This document shows, piece by piece, positions 1 to 6,370 of a stretch of DNA of 8,260 bases. A model generated the notes under the pieces. It had not been told where the DNA came from, ran no database searches, and saw only the letters and a program-made list of their open reading frames with translations. The translations under genes and the position numbers were made by a program. Numbering within the stretch: the stretch's first letter is position 1; each line of letters opens with the position of its first letter. Source of the stretch: Clostridia bacterium (GTDB lineage Bacteria > Bacillota > Clostridia > Lachnospirales > CAG-274). The stretch is taken from assembly GCA_030536675.1 (NCBI GenBank), contig JAUNPM010000063.1, positions 1 through 8,260 on the forward strand, written 5' to 3'.

Positions 1-1
1 C

Positions 2-427
2 GGACAGCAGGTCTATCTTGCGGAAAGTGTTGAGGAGGCTTGTGAAATTTTAAAAGGCACAAGAGAGCCTGTTATATTTCAGAAATTTGTAAGTGAAAGC
101 AGGGGAAGGGACATAAGAATAAATATGGTGGGCGGAAAGCCCGTTGCCTCAATGATAAGATATAATGAAAATGATTTCAGAGCCAATGTAACAATAGGCG
201 GAAGTATGAAAAAATATGAGCCTTCGGAATTGGAAATAAAAGCGGCACAAGACGCCTGCAAATTGCTTGGACTTGATTTCGGCGGCGTGGATATTTTATT
301 TGGAAATGAGGGACCTCTTGTTTGTGAAGTAAATTCAAATGCCCATTTTAAAAATATATACGATTGTACGGAAATAAATGCGGCTGACTATATTGCGGAG
401 TATGTGGAAAAATGTTTGGTTGGATAG
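2..427 (+). CDS. RimK-like ATP-grasp ligase, C-terminal part (5' truncated by window edge)
   Basis: The frame is open from the window edge, so only the last 141 residues are seen and the start lies upstream. ATP-grasp enzymes of the RimK group join a carboxylate to an amine using ATP through an acyl-phosphate. Visible in the fragment are the end of the glycine-rich loop (GQQVYLAES, residues 1-9), QKFVSES followed by GRDIR (D37-R39), the NDFRAN segment, and the metal-binding motifs GGVDI (D97) and E109-V-N111. All expected C-terminal ATP-grasp catalytic residues are therefore present and this member should be active. It overlaps the next gene, a paralogue, by 16 bases, so the two are probably co-translated. 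The carboxylate and amine substrates cannot be read from the sequence. Orthology to E. coli RimK (ribosomal protein S6 glutamylation) should not be assumed. Confidence 0.88.
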   Translation, partial: GQQVYLAESVEEACEILKGTREPVIFQKFVSESRGRDIRINMVGGKPVASMIRYNENDFRANVTIGGSMKKYEPSELEIKAAQDACKLLGLDFGGVDILFGNEGPLVCEVNSNAHFKNIYDCTEINAADYIAEYVEKCLVG

Positions 428-1194
428 TATATAACAGAGATGACGCTGTAAGAAATGAAAATTACATAAATTGGTATATAGAAAAATTTAATAAATACAA
501 TATTGAATTAAGGCTTGTATATACAGATGAAACGGAATTTAAAGAGCTTCCTTATTTTGCCGTTGTAAGAGCAATAAGACCCGATATAACAAAAAAGCTG
601 GAGGAGAAGGGAGTTAGGTGCTTTAACAATAGCTTTGTATCGGAAATATGCAATGATAAATGGCGGACATATAAATATGTAAGTGAAAACGGTATTGAAA
701 TAATGAATACCTATAATAACATAAGTGATGTAAGGAAATATCCTGTTGTTATAAAGCCTAAGGACGGTCACGGCGGGGACAGGGTCAATATGGCTGAAAA
801 TTATGAAAGGCTTAAGGAGCTTATGCCTCTTTACAAGGGCGATAATTATGTAATACAGGATGTGGCATCTGATATTGGTATGGATCTGAGGGTTTATGTT
901 ATAGGAAATGAAATAATAACGGCTATGCTCAGAAAATCCGAAAATGATTTCAGAAGTAATTTTTGTTTAGGCGGAAGTGCTTCCGTTTATAATATGAGTA
1001 ATGAGGAAATAAATAAGGTCAAAAAAGTTACGGAACTTTTTGATTTTGACTTTGCAGGTATTGACTTTGTGTTTAATAATGGTAAAATAGTATTTAACGA
1101 AATAGAGGACGTTGTGGGAAGCAGAATGGTTTACTCATATACCGACATAGATATTGTGGAGCTGTATGTGAAATACATTTTACGCAAATTATAA
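412..1194 (+). CDS. RimK-like ATP-grasp protein, second member of tandem pair
   Basis: This complete 260-residue protein has a short N-terminal domain (MFGWIVYNRDDA, about residues 1-80), then an ATP-grasp domain. The ATP-grasp part shows the NDKW-TYKYV region, a lysine plus glycine-rich loop (K115-PKDGHGGD), D158-L-R160, NDFRSN (178-183) and GIDFVF (D218). The usual final E-x-N metal motif reads N229-E230-I-E232-D, so Glu replaces the normal Asn. I recall this NEIEDVVG signature from other clostridial proteins, so it is probably a subfamily trait, not a mutation. The ATG lies inside the end of the upstream paralogue, with GGAG at 397-400 as the likely ribosome binding site, which suggests translational coupling. 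The two proteins align across NDFR-N, GG(S), the D-[FG]-[AG]-G-[IV]-D motif and the C-terminus, so they are diverged paralogues. Substrate is unknown. It could be a ligase or a non-catalytic partner of its neighbour. Confidence 0.87.
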   Translation: MFGWIVYNRDDAVRNENYINWYIEKFNKYNIELRLVYTDETEFKELPYFAVVRAIRPDITKKLEEKGVRCFNNSFVSEICNDKWRTYKYVSENGIEIMNTYNNISDVRKYPVVIKPKDGHGGDRVNMAENYERLKELMPLYKGDNYVIQDVASDIGMDLRVYVIGNEIITAMLRKSENDFRSNFCLGGSASVYNMSNEEINKVKKVTELFDFDFAGIDFVFNNGKIVFNEIEDVVGSRMVYSYTDIDIVELYVKYILRKL

Positions 1195-1199
1195 ACATA

Positions 1200-1274
1200 T
1201 TTTACATTAATGTGGTAAAATAATATAGGGACTTATATTTTGTAAATATGTTGTTAATTATATTTAATGTAAAA
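1200..1274. repeat. AT-rich inverted repeats around the phosphofructokinase promoter
   Basis: An 11-base sequence TTTTACATTAA (1200-1210) recurs as its exact reverse complement TTAATGTAAAA at 1264-1274, overlapping the candidate -10 box. Between them, ATATTT-TGT-AAATAT (1235-1249) is a perfect 6-3-6 palindrome over the candidate -35 box. Such placement would suit an operator, but in DNA this AT-rich chance palindromes are common. No matching regulator gene is in the window. Confidence 0.3.
1240..1268 (+). promoter_or_regulatory. Candidate sigma-A promoter for the phosphofructokinase gene
   Basis: TTGTAA (1240-1245) and TTTAAT (1263-1268) are separated by exactly 17 bases, matching 4/6 and 5/6 of the consensus. 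Transcription would start near 1275, giving a leader of about 55 bases. The region has no clear terminator for the ATP-grasp genes upstream, so read-through is also possible. Confidence 0.42.
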
Positions 1275-1315
1275 ATCAGCTTTAATATAACTGTTGCTAA
1301 AAATAAAGAATACAC

Positions 1316-1321
1316 GGGAGG
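1316..1321 (+). promoter_or_regulatory. Ribosome binding site fixing a TTG start for phosphofructokinase
   Basis: GGGAGG sits 8 bases before TTG 1330. The open frame extends upstream to another TTG at 1294, but that one has no ribosome binding site and would add 12 residues not expected before the conserved KIAMLTSGGD start of the family. Confidence 0.8.
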
Positions 1322-1329
1322 ATACGACA

Positions 1330-2400
1330 TTGAAAATTGCTATGCTTACAAGCGGCGGTGACTGCCAGGGATTAAATGCTACAATGAGAGGAGTTGCAAA
1401 AACTCTTTACAATGAAATAGACGATCTTACAATATATGGTATTACAGACGGATATAAGGGGCTTATTGAAGGAAATTACAGAAAACTTAAAAAGGAAGAT
1501 TTTTCAGGCATACTTACATTAGGTGGCACAATTTTAGGCACATCAAGACAGCCCTTTAAAAAAATGCAGATAATAGAGGAAAACGGCGTTGATAAGGTCA
1601 AGGCAATGAAGGAAACATATAATAAGCTGGGGCTTGACTGCCTTGTGATACTGGGAGGAAACGGAACCCATAAAACAGCAAATCTTTTAAGCTGTGAGGG
1701 GCTTAATGTTATTACTCTTCCAAAAACCATTGACAATGATCTGTGGGGGACTGACGTAACATTTGGATTTCATTCCGCTATAGATGTGGCAACGGAAGTA
1801 ATTGACAGGATCCATACGACTGCAACATCTCACGGAAGAATATTTGTTATTGAAATAATGGGGCATAAAGCAGGCTGGCTTACCCTTTATTCCGGAATTG
1901 CGGGAGGTGCGGATATTATACTTATACCTGAGATTCCTTATGATATTAATAAAATTAAATGTGAAATTGAAAAAAGAACTGCTGAAAATAAAGGCTTTTC
2001 AATTATTGCAGTGGCTGAAGGAGCAATTTCCGTTGAAGAAAGCAAAATGAGTAAAAAGGAATTTAAACAGTCAAGGTCTGAAATGAAGCAGTCTTCAATA
2101 GCCTACAGACTTGCTGATGAAATTGCGGAAATTACAAATCACGAGGTAAGAGTTGCAGTTCCGGGACACGTGCAAAGAGGCGGTGCGCCTAATCCCTATG
2201 ACAGAGTGCTTTGTACAAGATTCGGCTCTTATGCGGCGGGACTTATAACAGAGAAAAGGTTTGGAAATATGGTAGGTCTTAAAAACGGTGAAACAGTTGC
2301 CGTGCCTTTAAATGAGGTTGCGGGAAAGCTTAAAAATGTGCCTGCCGACGATCAGGCTGTAATGGCTGCGAGAAAGGTTGGTATTTCATTCGGAGATTAA
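1330..2400 (+). CDS. pfkA: 6-phosphofructokinase (G104/K124-type active site)
   Basis: This 356-residue enzyme phosphorylates fructose 6-phosphate to fructose 1,6-bisphosphate in glycolysis, in the cytoplasm. Motifs in order are SGGDCQGLN (8-16), GGTILGTSR, GGNGT (109-113), PKTIDND (131-137, with the catalytic base D135), MGHKAGW (177-183), the sugar-phosphate-binding PE (E201) and GHVQRGG (279-285). In E. coli numbering, Gly at position 104 points to ATP as donor, since PPi enzymes carry Asp there, while Lys at position 124 is typical of PPi-type and mixed-group enzymes. The usual GGDG is GGNG, so the magnesium-linked Asp103 is Asn. By known family rules ATP is the more likely donor, but PPi use is not excluded. 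The gene stands alone between a promoter and a strong terminator. Its length fits the longer 'mixed' group rather than the roughly 320-residue E. coli PfkA type. Confidence 0.93.
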   Translation: MKIAMLTSGGDCQGLNATMRGVAKTLYNEIDDLTIYGITDGYKGLIEGNYRKLKKEDFSGILTLGGTILGTSRQPFKKMQIIEENGVDKVKAMKETYNKLGLDCLVILGGNGTHKTANLLSCEGLNVITLPKTIDNDLWGTDVTFGFHSAIDVATEVIDRIHTTATSHGRIFVIEIMGHKAGWLTLYSGIAGGADIILIPEIPYDINKIKCEIEKRTAENKGFSIIAVAEGAISVEESKMSKKEFKQSRSEMKQSSIAYRLADEIAEITNHEVRVAVPGHVQRGGAPNPYDRVLCTRFGSYAAGLITEKRFGNMVGLKNGETVAVPLNEVAGKLKNVPADDQAVMAARKVGISFGD

Positions 2401-2441
2401 AATTTTTGAAAAGAAAGCGCCTATTACTGTATGATAGCTTG

Positions 2442-2495
2442 AAAGGTGCTGTCGCAAATTAGAGTAAAAAACTAATTTGCGACAGCACCTTTTTT
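2442..2495 (+). terminator. Strong intrinsic terminator after phosphofructokinase (perfect 21-bp stem)
   Basis: The left arm at 2442-2462 is the exact reverse complement of the right arm at 2472-2492, with a 9-base A-rich loop. The right arm runs into six T at 2490-2495. The stem core is GGTGCTGTCGCAAATTAG. This is longer and more perfect than a typical terminator, so it may also be a dispersed repeat or the remnant of inverted mobile-element ends. Confidence 0.88.
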
Positions 2496-2581
2496 AATAA
2501 TTTTTGAATGTGATCTATATTTGTCAACATAAAACTATATTATTGAAAAATTTATAATGTTGTCTGTTTTATTTTGTATGC

Positions 2582-2610
2582 TTGTAATAAAGTGGGTTTT
2601 ATGGTATTAT
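2582..2610 (+). promoter_or_regulatory. Candidate extended -10 promoter for the prmA operon
   Basis: TTGTAA (2582-2587) and TATTAT (2605-2610) are 17 bases apart, matching 4/6 and 5/6 of the sigma-A consensus. A TG dinucleotide at 2602-2603, one base before the -10 box, forms an extended -10. The start of transcription would be near 2617, leaving a leader of about 22 bases. Confidence 0.65.
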
Positions 2611-2625
2611 TAAAGTAATTAAAAT

Positions 2626-2631
2626 GGGAGG
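2626..2631 (+). promoter_or_regulatory. Ribosome binding site fixing the prmA start at ATG 2639
   Basis: GGGAGG lies 7 bases before ATG 2639. The upstream in-frame ATG at 2624 overlaps this ribosome binding site itself and has none of its own, so it is rejected as the start. Confidence 0.85.
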
Positions 2632-2638
2632 TTTTAAT

Positions 2639-3613
2639 ATGGAATGGACAGAAGTTAAAATATATACTACAACGGAAGGTATTGAGCCTGTTACGGCTGT
2701 GCTTATGGATTGCGGAATTAACGGAATACAGGTTGAAGATGACAATGAAATGAAAGAATATCTTACAACAAGTTCAACTTATTGGGATTATGTTGACGAG
2801 GAGCTTTTAAACAAGCCTATAGGCGAAACAAAGGTCACGATTTATGTCAGCGACAATCCTTATGGTGAAGAAATACTTATGCACGTTAAGGACGCAGTCA
2901 ATAATCTTAAAAATACTGATACGGGTTTGGACTTAGGTCGTCTTGCTATTGAAACTACTTCAAACTTAAATGATGAGGAGTGGCTTAACAAATGGAGAGA
3001 TTATTACAAGCCTTTTGCTATAGGCAACAGAATATTTATAAAGCCTGTTTGGGAGGATTGTGAAGTACCTGACGGAAGGGTCGTATTTAACATTAATCCG
3101 GGGCACGTGTTTGGTACAGGGCTTCATCAGACAACACAGCTTTGTATGCTTGAGCTTGAAAAGTACATCAATGAAAATTCAGTTGTAGCTGATCTTGGCT
3201 GCGGAAGCGGTATATTATCTATTATTTCTCTTCTTTTAGGGGCTAAGTCTGCCTTTGCTGTGGATATTGACGAAAATGCAATAAAGACGGCTTATGAAAA
3301 TGCTGAGCTTAGCGGTGTTGATGTAAGCAGATATTATGTTACAAGCGGTAATGTTATTGGGGATAAGGAGCTACAGGACGAAATAGGCTATGACAAATAT
3401 GACGTTGTTGTAGCAAATATTATTGCAGATGTTATATGTGCCATAAGTCCCGTTGTGCCTGCACAGCTTAAAAAGGGCGGTGTATTTATTGCTTCGGGCA
3501 TTATTAAGGACAGAGTCCAAGATGTGTATGAAGCTCTTGACAAGTGTGGTTTGAAGGTCATAAATACTAATATAAAGGACGAGTGGGTTTGTATTACGTC
3601 GGTTAAGGAATAG
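2639..3613 (+). CDS. prmA: Ribosomal protein L11 methyltransferase
   Basis: PrmA transfers methyl groups from S-adenosylmethionine to the N-terminal amine and lysines of ribosomal protein L11. The 324-residue protein opens with the N-terminal substrate-recognition domain (MEWTEVKIYTTTEGIEPV). A Rossmann methyltransferase domain follows. It contains NPGHVFGTGLHQTT (153-166, a PrmA hallmark; many homologues have PGMAFGTG), the SAM-binding loop DLGCGSG (185-191), the acidic AVDID end of strand 2, and NIIADVI (260-266) in place of the usual NI-A motif. It is the first gene after a promoter and begins a run that includes rsmE. In many Firmicutes prmA and rsmE are adjacent, so the GNAT gene between them here is unusual. 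Length and motifs are normal and I see no damage. Confidence 0.96.
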   Translation: MEWTEVKIYTTTEGIEPVTAVLMDCGINGIQVEDDNEMKEYLTTSSTYWDYVDEELLNKPIGETKVTIYVSDNPYGEEILMHVKDAVNNLKNTDTGLDLGRLAIETTSNLNDEEWLNKWRDYYKPFAIGNRIFIKPVWEDCEVPDGRVVFNINPGHVFGTGLHQTTQLCMLELEKYINENSVVADLGCGSGILSIISLLLGAKSAFAVDIDENAIKTAYENAELSGVDVSRYYVTSGNVIGDKELQDEIGYDKYDVVVANIIADVICAISPVVPAQLKKGGVFIASGIIKDRVQDVYEALDKCGLKVINTNIKDEWVCITSVKE

Positions 3614-3648
3614 CTTTTGTTATATGAATTGGTATTTATGTTAATAGC

Positions 3649-3665
3649 TTACTTTTAAAAAGTAA
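3649..3665. repeat. Short palindrome in the prmA-GNAT spacer
   Basis: TTACTTTT-A-AAAAGTAA is a perfect 8-1-8 palindrome. It contains one G-C pair per arm and no following T-run, so it is unlikely to terminate. It could be a weak operator or chance. The 81-base spacer has no convincing promoter. Confidence 0.3.
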
Positions 3666-3694
3666 AGTTGATTTGGTAAATCAGAGGTATTATT

Positions 3695-4453
3695 ATGGAA
3701 TATATCAGAGTGACAAAGGAGAATATTGAAAAAGAACATATATGTTGTGCTATTTCAAAAAATAACGATATCCAAGTGCAATCAAAAAAGATGTGGCTAA
3801 AAAAGTGTTTTGATGACGGCTTGGTTTTCTTAAAAAGTGAACAGCGAGGTAAGTGCTTTATTGAATATATTCCTGCTGAAAATGCGTGGATCCCCATTGT
3901 TGCTGACGGCTATATGTATATTGACTGCTTGTGGGTATCAGGGTCTTTAAAGGGACACGGTTATTCAACGGATCTACTGAATATTTGTATAGATGACAGC
4001 AAAAGCAAAGGGAAAAAAGGGCTGTGTATTTTATCTGCGGCAAAGAAAAAAACATTTTTGGCTGACCCTAAATTTCTAAAATACAAAGGGTTTGACGTTT
4101 GTGATGAAGCGGATAACGGTATTCAGTTATGGTATTTACCCTTTACGGAAACTGCTTCATTGCCAAAATTTAAAGAATGTGCTAAACACCCTCATATTGA
4201 TGAAATGGGATATGTCTTATATTATACAAGTCAGTGTCCGTTTAACGGAAAATATGTTCCTGTAGTCGAAAACATTGCAAGGGAGAAATCCATAAAATTT
4301 AGGGCAGTTCATTTACAGAGTAAAGAGGACGCACAAAATGCTCCTACACCGATTACAACTTATTCATTATTTTTAGATGGTAGGTATGTTACAAATGAGC
4401 AGATGAATGATAAGAGATTTTTGAAACTATTAGAAAAGCAAATTAAGGAGTAA
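3695..4453 (+). CDS. YoaP-type GNAT acetyltransferase with thioredoxin-like C-terminal domain
   Basis: Residues 1 to about 140 form a GNAT fold that would transfer an acetyl group from acetyl-CoA. The pyrophosphate-binding loop is SGSLKGHGYSTDLL (about 82-95), where the first position of the R/Q-x-x-G-x-G motif is Ser. The last 75 residues match the domain I know from B. subtilis YoaP. YYTSQCPFNGKYV has a single cysteine in a CPF motif (C181), followed by APTPITTYSLFLDGRYVTNEQM, where P219 sits where thioredoxin-like folds have a cis-proline. The total of 252 residues is close to YoaP. AGAGG at 3683-3687 precedes the ATG by 7 bases. It lies between prmA and rsmE, and its final codons contain the rsmE ribosome binding site, so it is in the operon. 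The substrate is unknown. The fold of the C-terminal domain is an inference from pattern alone. Confidence 0.82.
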   Translation: MEYIRVTKENIEKEHICCAISKNNDIQVQSKKMWLKKCFDDGLVFLKSEQRGKCFIEYIPAENAWIPIVADGYMYIDCLWVSGSLKGHGYSTDLLNICIDDSKSKGKKGLCILSAAKKKTFLADPKFLKYKGFDVCDEADNGIQLWYLPFTETASLPKFKECAKHPHIDEMGYVLYYTSQCPFNGKYVPVVENIAREKSIKFRAVHLQSKEDAQNAPTPITTYSLFLDGRYVTNEQMNDKRFLKLLEKQIKE

Positions 4454-4456
4454 ATT

Positions 4457-5188
4457 ATGCCTAAGTTTTTTGTTAAAAGTGAAAATATAAACGACCACAC
4501 TGTTATACTGGACGGTGAGAATGCAAAGCATATCGGTAATGTTTTAAGAGCCAAGGTGGGAGATGTAATTACCGTTTGTGACGGCGAGGGCAGGGACTAT
4601 GAATGTGAGATAAGGGAAATAACAAAAAAAGAAATCATTGCAAGGGTTACGGATATATTTACAAATGATAATGAACCGAGTGTTAAAATCACACTTTATC
4701 AGGGATTGCCTAAGGCTGACAAAATGGAGCTTGTTATACAAAAGTGTATTGAAACGGGTATTGACAGAATTGTTCCCGTAAAAACAGAACACGCTGTTGT
4801 TAAGCTTGAGGGCAAAGAGGAGAAAAAAATACAAAGGTGGAATAAAATTGCAGAAGCTGCCGCAAAGCAATGCGGAAGAGGGAAAATACCCGTTGTTGAA
4901 AATGCCGTTGATTTTAAGGAAGCGGTTATGGACGCTAAGAAGCTGGACGGCGGAATAATACCATATGAAAAGGAAAGGGAAAGGGGCTTAAAGCAATTTG
5001 CCAAGAATTTTAAAGGAAAAAGCATAGGAATATTTATAGGCCCTGAAGGCGGGTTTTCAAATGAAGAAATTGATTTTGCAAAAGAAAACGGTATTGAGCC
5101 TGTGACACTTGGGAAAAGAATATTGAGAACAGAAACTGCGGGACTTGTTGCTTTGGTTATTTTGCTTTATGAGTTGGAGGAGCAATAA
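4457..5188 (+). CDS. rsmE: 16S rRNA (uracil(1498)-N3)-methyltransferase
   Basis: RsmE methylates N3 of U1498 in 16S rRNA, near the decoding centre, using S-adenosylmethionine. It is a SPOUT-class enzyme with a trefoil knot. The 243-residue length equals the usual size. Motifs are HIGNVLR (25-31) in the N-terminal PUA-like RNA-binding domain, GLPKADKMELVIQKCIETG with the helix-strand leading to IVPV, a KIAEAAAKQCGRGKIP stretch, and the knot motifs IGPEGGF (194-200) and LGKRILRTETAG (218-229), which form the cofactor site. AAGGAG (4445-4450) overlaps the end of the GNAT gene and is 6 bases before the ATG. Only 3 bases separate the genes, which indicates coupled translation. Nothing is missing. 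Confidence 0.96.
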   Translation: MPKFFVKSENINDHTVILDGENAKHIGNVLRAKVGDVITVCDGEGRDYECEIREITKKEIIARVTDIFTNDNEPSVKITLYQGLPKADKMELVIQKCIETGIDRIVPVKTEHAVVKLEGKEEKKIQRWNKIAEAAAKQCGRGKIPVVENAVDFKEAVMDAKKLDGGIIPYEKERERGLKQFAKNFKGKSIGIFIGPEGGFSNEEIDFAKENGIEPVTLGKRILRTETAGLVALVILLYELEEQ

Positions 5189-5213
5189 AGAGCTTTTGAA
5201 TTTTGTCTTTAAT

Positions 5214-5219
5214 GGAGGG
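5214..5219 (+). promoter_or_regulatory. Ribosome binding site fixing a TTG start for the cysteine desulfurase
   Basis: GGAGGG ends 6 bases before TTG 5226, which begins the conserved (M)IYFDNAST. The open frame extends upstream into rsmE, but the extra residues would overlap rsmE and match nothing in the family. Confidence 0.83.
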
Positions 5220-5225
5220 TTTAAT

Positions 5226-6362
5226 TTGATTTATTTTGATAATGCGTCAACAACTAAAATATCGGACGCTGTCCTTGAAAAAATGTATGAATTTATGAAA
5301 ACAGGCTTTGCAAATCCTTCTTCACTTCACAGATTGGGATTTGAGGTGGAAAAGGAAATTACAAAAGCAAGAAAGTCAATAGCATCGGCTGTTAAGGCTG
5401 ATTCCGATGAAATTTATTTTACAAGCGGCGGCACAGAGGCTAATAACACTGCTGTTTTAGGTGTAGCTGACGCATACAAAAAAAGAGGAAACAGAGTTAT
5501 AACAATGAGTATTGAGCACCCTTCGGTAACAGACAGCTACAAGGAGCTTGAAAAAAGGGGCTTTGAAGTCATAACTCTCGGTGTTGATGAAAAGGGCTAT
5601 ATTAATATTGATGAGCTTGAAAATGCCGTAAATGATAATACTATACTTGTAAGCATTATGTATGTTAATAATGAGGTGGGTACAGTACAGAATATAGAAA
5701 AAATTTATTCCGTAATAAAGGCTAAGAATAAGGGCTGTGTTTTCCATACTGATTGTGTGCAGGCCTTTGGAAAGCACCCAATTAACTGTAAAAATGCCGA
5801 TATTATAACAATGAGCGGGCATAAAATACAGTCTGCAAAAGGCGTTGGCGCTATGTACATTAAAAAGGGTGTGAGAGTAAATAATCTGCATTTTGGCGGC
5901 AGTCAGGAAAAGGGATTCAGACCCGGAACTGAAAACACCTATGCCATTGCTGCAATGGGTGAGGCAACGGAAATTGCCATAAAAAATATGGAAAGTAATT
6001 ATAAAAAGGTAAGCGAAATTAGAAATACTCTTTTGAAAATTACAGAGGAGCTTGAAGGGGTTTATGTAAACGGTGATATTGAAATGGGTTCTCCCTATAT
6101 ACTCAATTTGAGCTTTGAAAACGTTAAGGGTGAGGTGCTTTTGCACGCTCTTGAAAATGAGGGTATTTATGTGGCAACAGGCTCTGCCTGCTCTACAAGA
6201 GTTAAGGAAAAGAAAAAAATTGTGGATCATATTATAGACGGAAGAGGCTCAAACGCAGTAAGATTCAGCTTTTCAAGTGAGAATACCGTTGAAGAGGCTG
6301 AAAGGGTCGTTGAATGTCTTAAAAAGCAGGTGTCTTTGTTAAGAAGGTTTGTGCCTAGGTAG
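5226..6362 (+). CDS. Cysteine desulfurase, NifS/IscS-like class V PLP enzyme
   Basis: The enzyme removes sulfur from L-cysteine, giving alanine and an enzyme-bound persulfide for tRNA thiolation, thiamine or Fe-S clusters. In the 378-residue protein I see YFDNASTTK at the start, SGGTEANN (67-74), IEHPSV (H98, which stacks on PLP), VNNEVGTVQ, HTDCVQ (174-179, with PLP-binding D176), SGHK (the Schiff-base lysine K200), GGSQEKGFRPGTEN, and the sulfur-carrying cysteine C322 in ATGSACST. RFSFSSENTVEE closes the fold. All catalytic residues are present. The gene follows rsmE by 37 bases and lies in the same operon. In many Clostridia this type of desulfurase is directly followed by thiI for 4-thiouridine. 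Here it is followed by a DUF3990 gene, and no iscU-like scaffold is in view. The exact sulfur acceptor is therefore undecided. Confidence 0.94.
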   Translation: MIYFDNASTTKISDAVLEKMYEFMKTGFANPSSLHRLGFEVEKEITKARKSIASAVKADSDEIYFTSGGTEANNTAVLGVADAYKKRGNRVITMSIEHPSVTDSYKELEKRGFEVITLGVDEKGYINIDELENAVNDNTILVSIMYVNNEVGTVQNIEKIYSVIKAKNKGCVFHTDCVQAFGKHPINCKNADIITMSGHKIQSAKGVGAMYIKKGVRVNNLHFGGSQEKGFRPGTENTYAIAAMGEATEIAIKNMESNYKKVSEIRNTLLKITEELEGVYVNGDIEMGSPYILNLSFENVKGEVLLHALENEGIYVATGSACSTRVKEKKKIVDHIIDGRGSNAVRFSFSSENTVEEAERVVECLKKQVSLLRRFVPR

Positions 6363-6370
6363 GTGGTTTT

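Noticed and set aside
1200..1220. TTTTAC...GTAAAA hairpin as a terminator for the ATP-grasp pair
   Set aside because: The stem is six AT-rich pairs with no T-run after it, too weak for an intrinsic terminator.
1294..1329. TTG 1294 as the phosphofructokinase start
   Set aside because: There is no ribosome binding site before it, while GGGAGG is well placed before TTG 1330, where the conserved N-terminus begins.
3668..3696. TTGATT/TATTAT promoter-like pair with 17-base spacing before the GNAT gene
   Set aside because: The -10 box would overlap the ATG and the ribosome binding site would lie in the spacer, so it could not give a normal leader.
4544..5025. Two minus-strand open frames opposite rsmE
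   Set aside because: Both lie opposite an intact rsmE with all motifs, and neither has a start signal or family resemblance.
5457..6230. Long open frame on the minus strand opposite the cysteine desulfurase
   Set aside because: It has no ribosome binding site or recognisable motif and lies opposite a clear, complete enzyme gene. It is a shadow of that gene's codon use.
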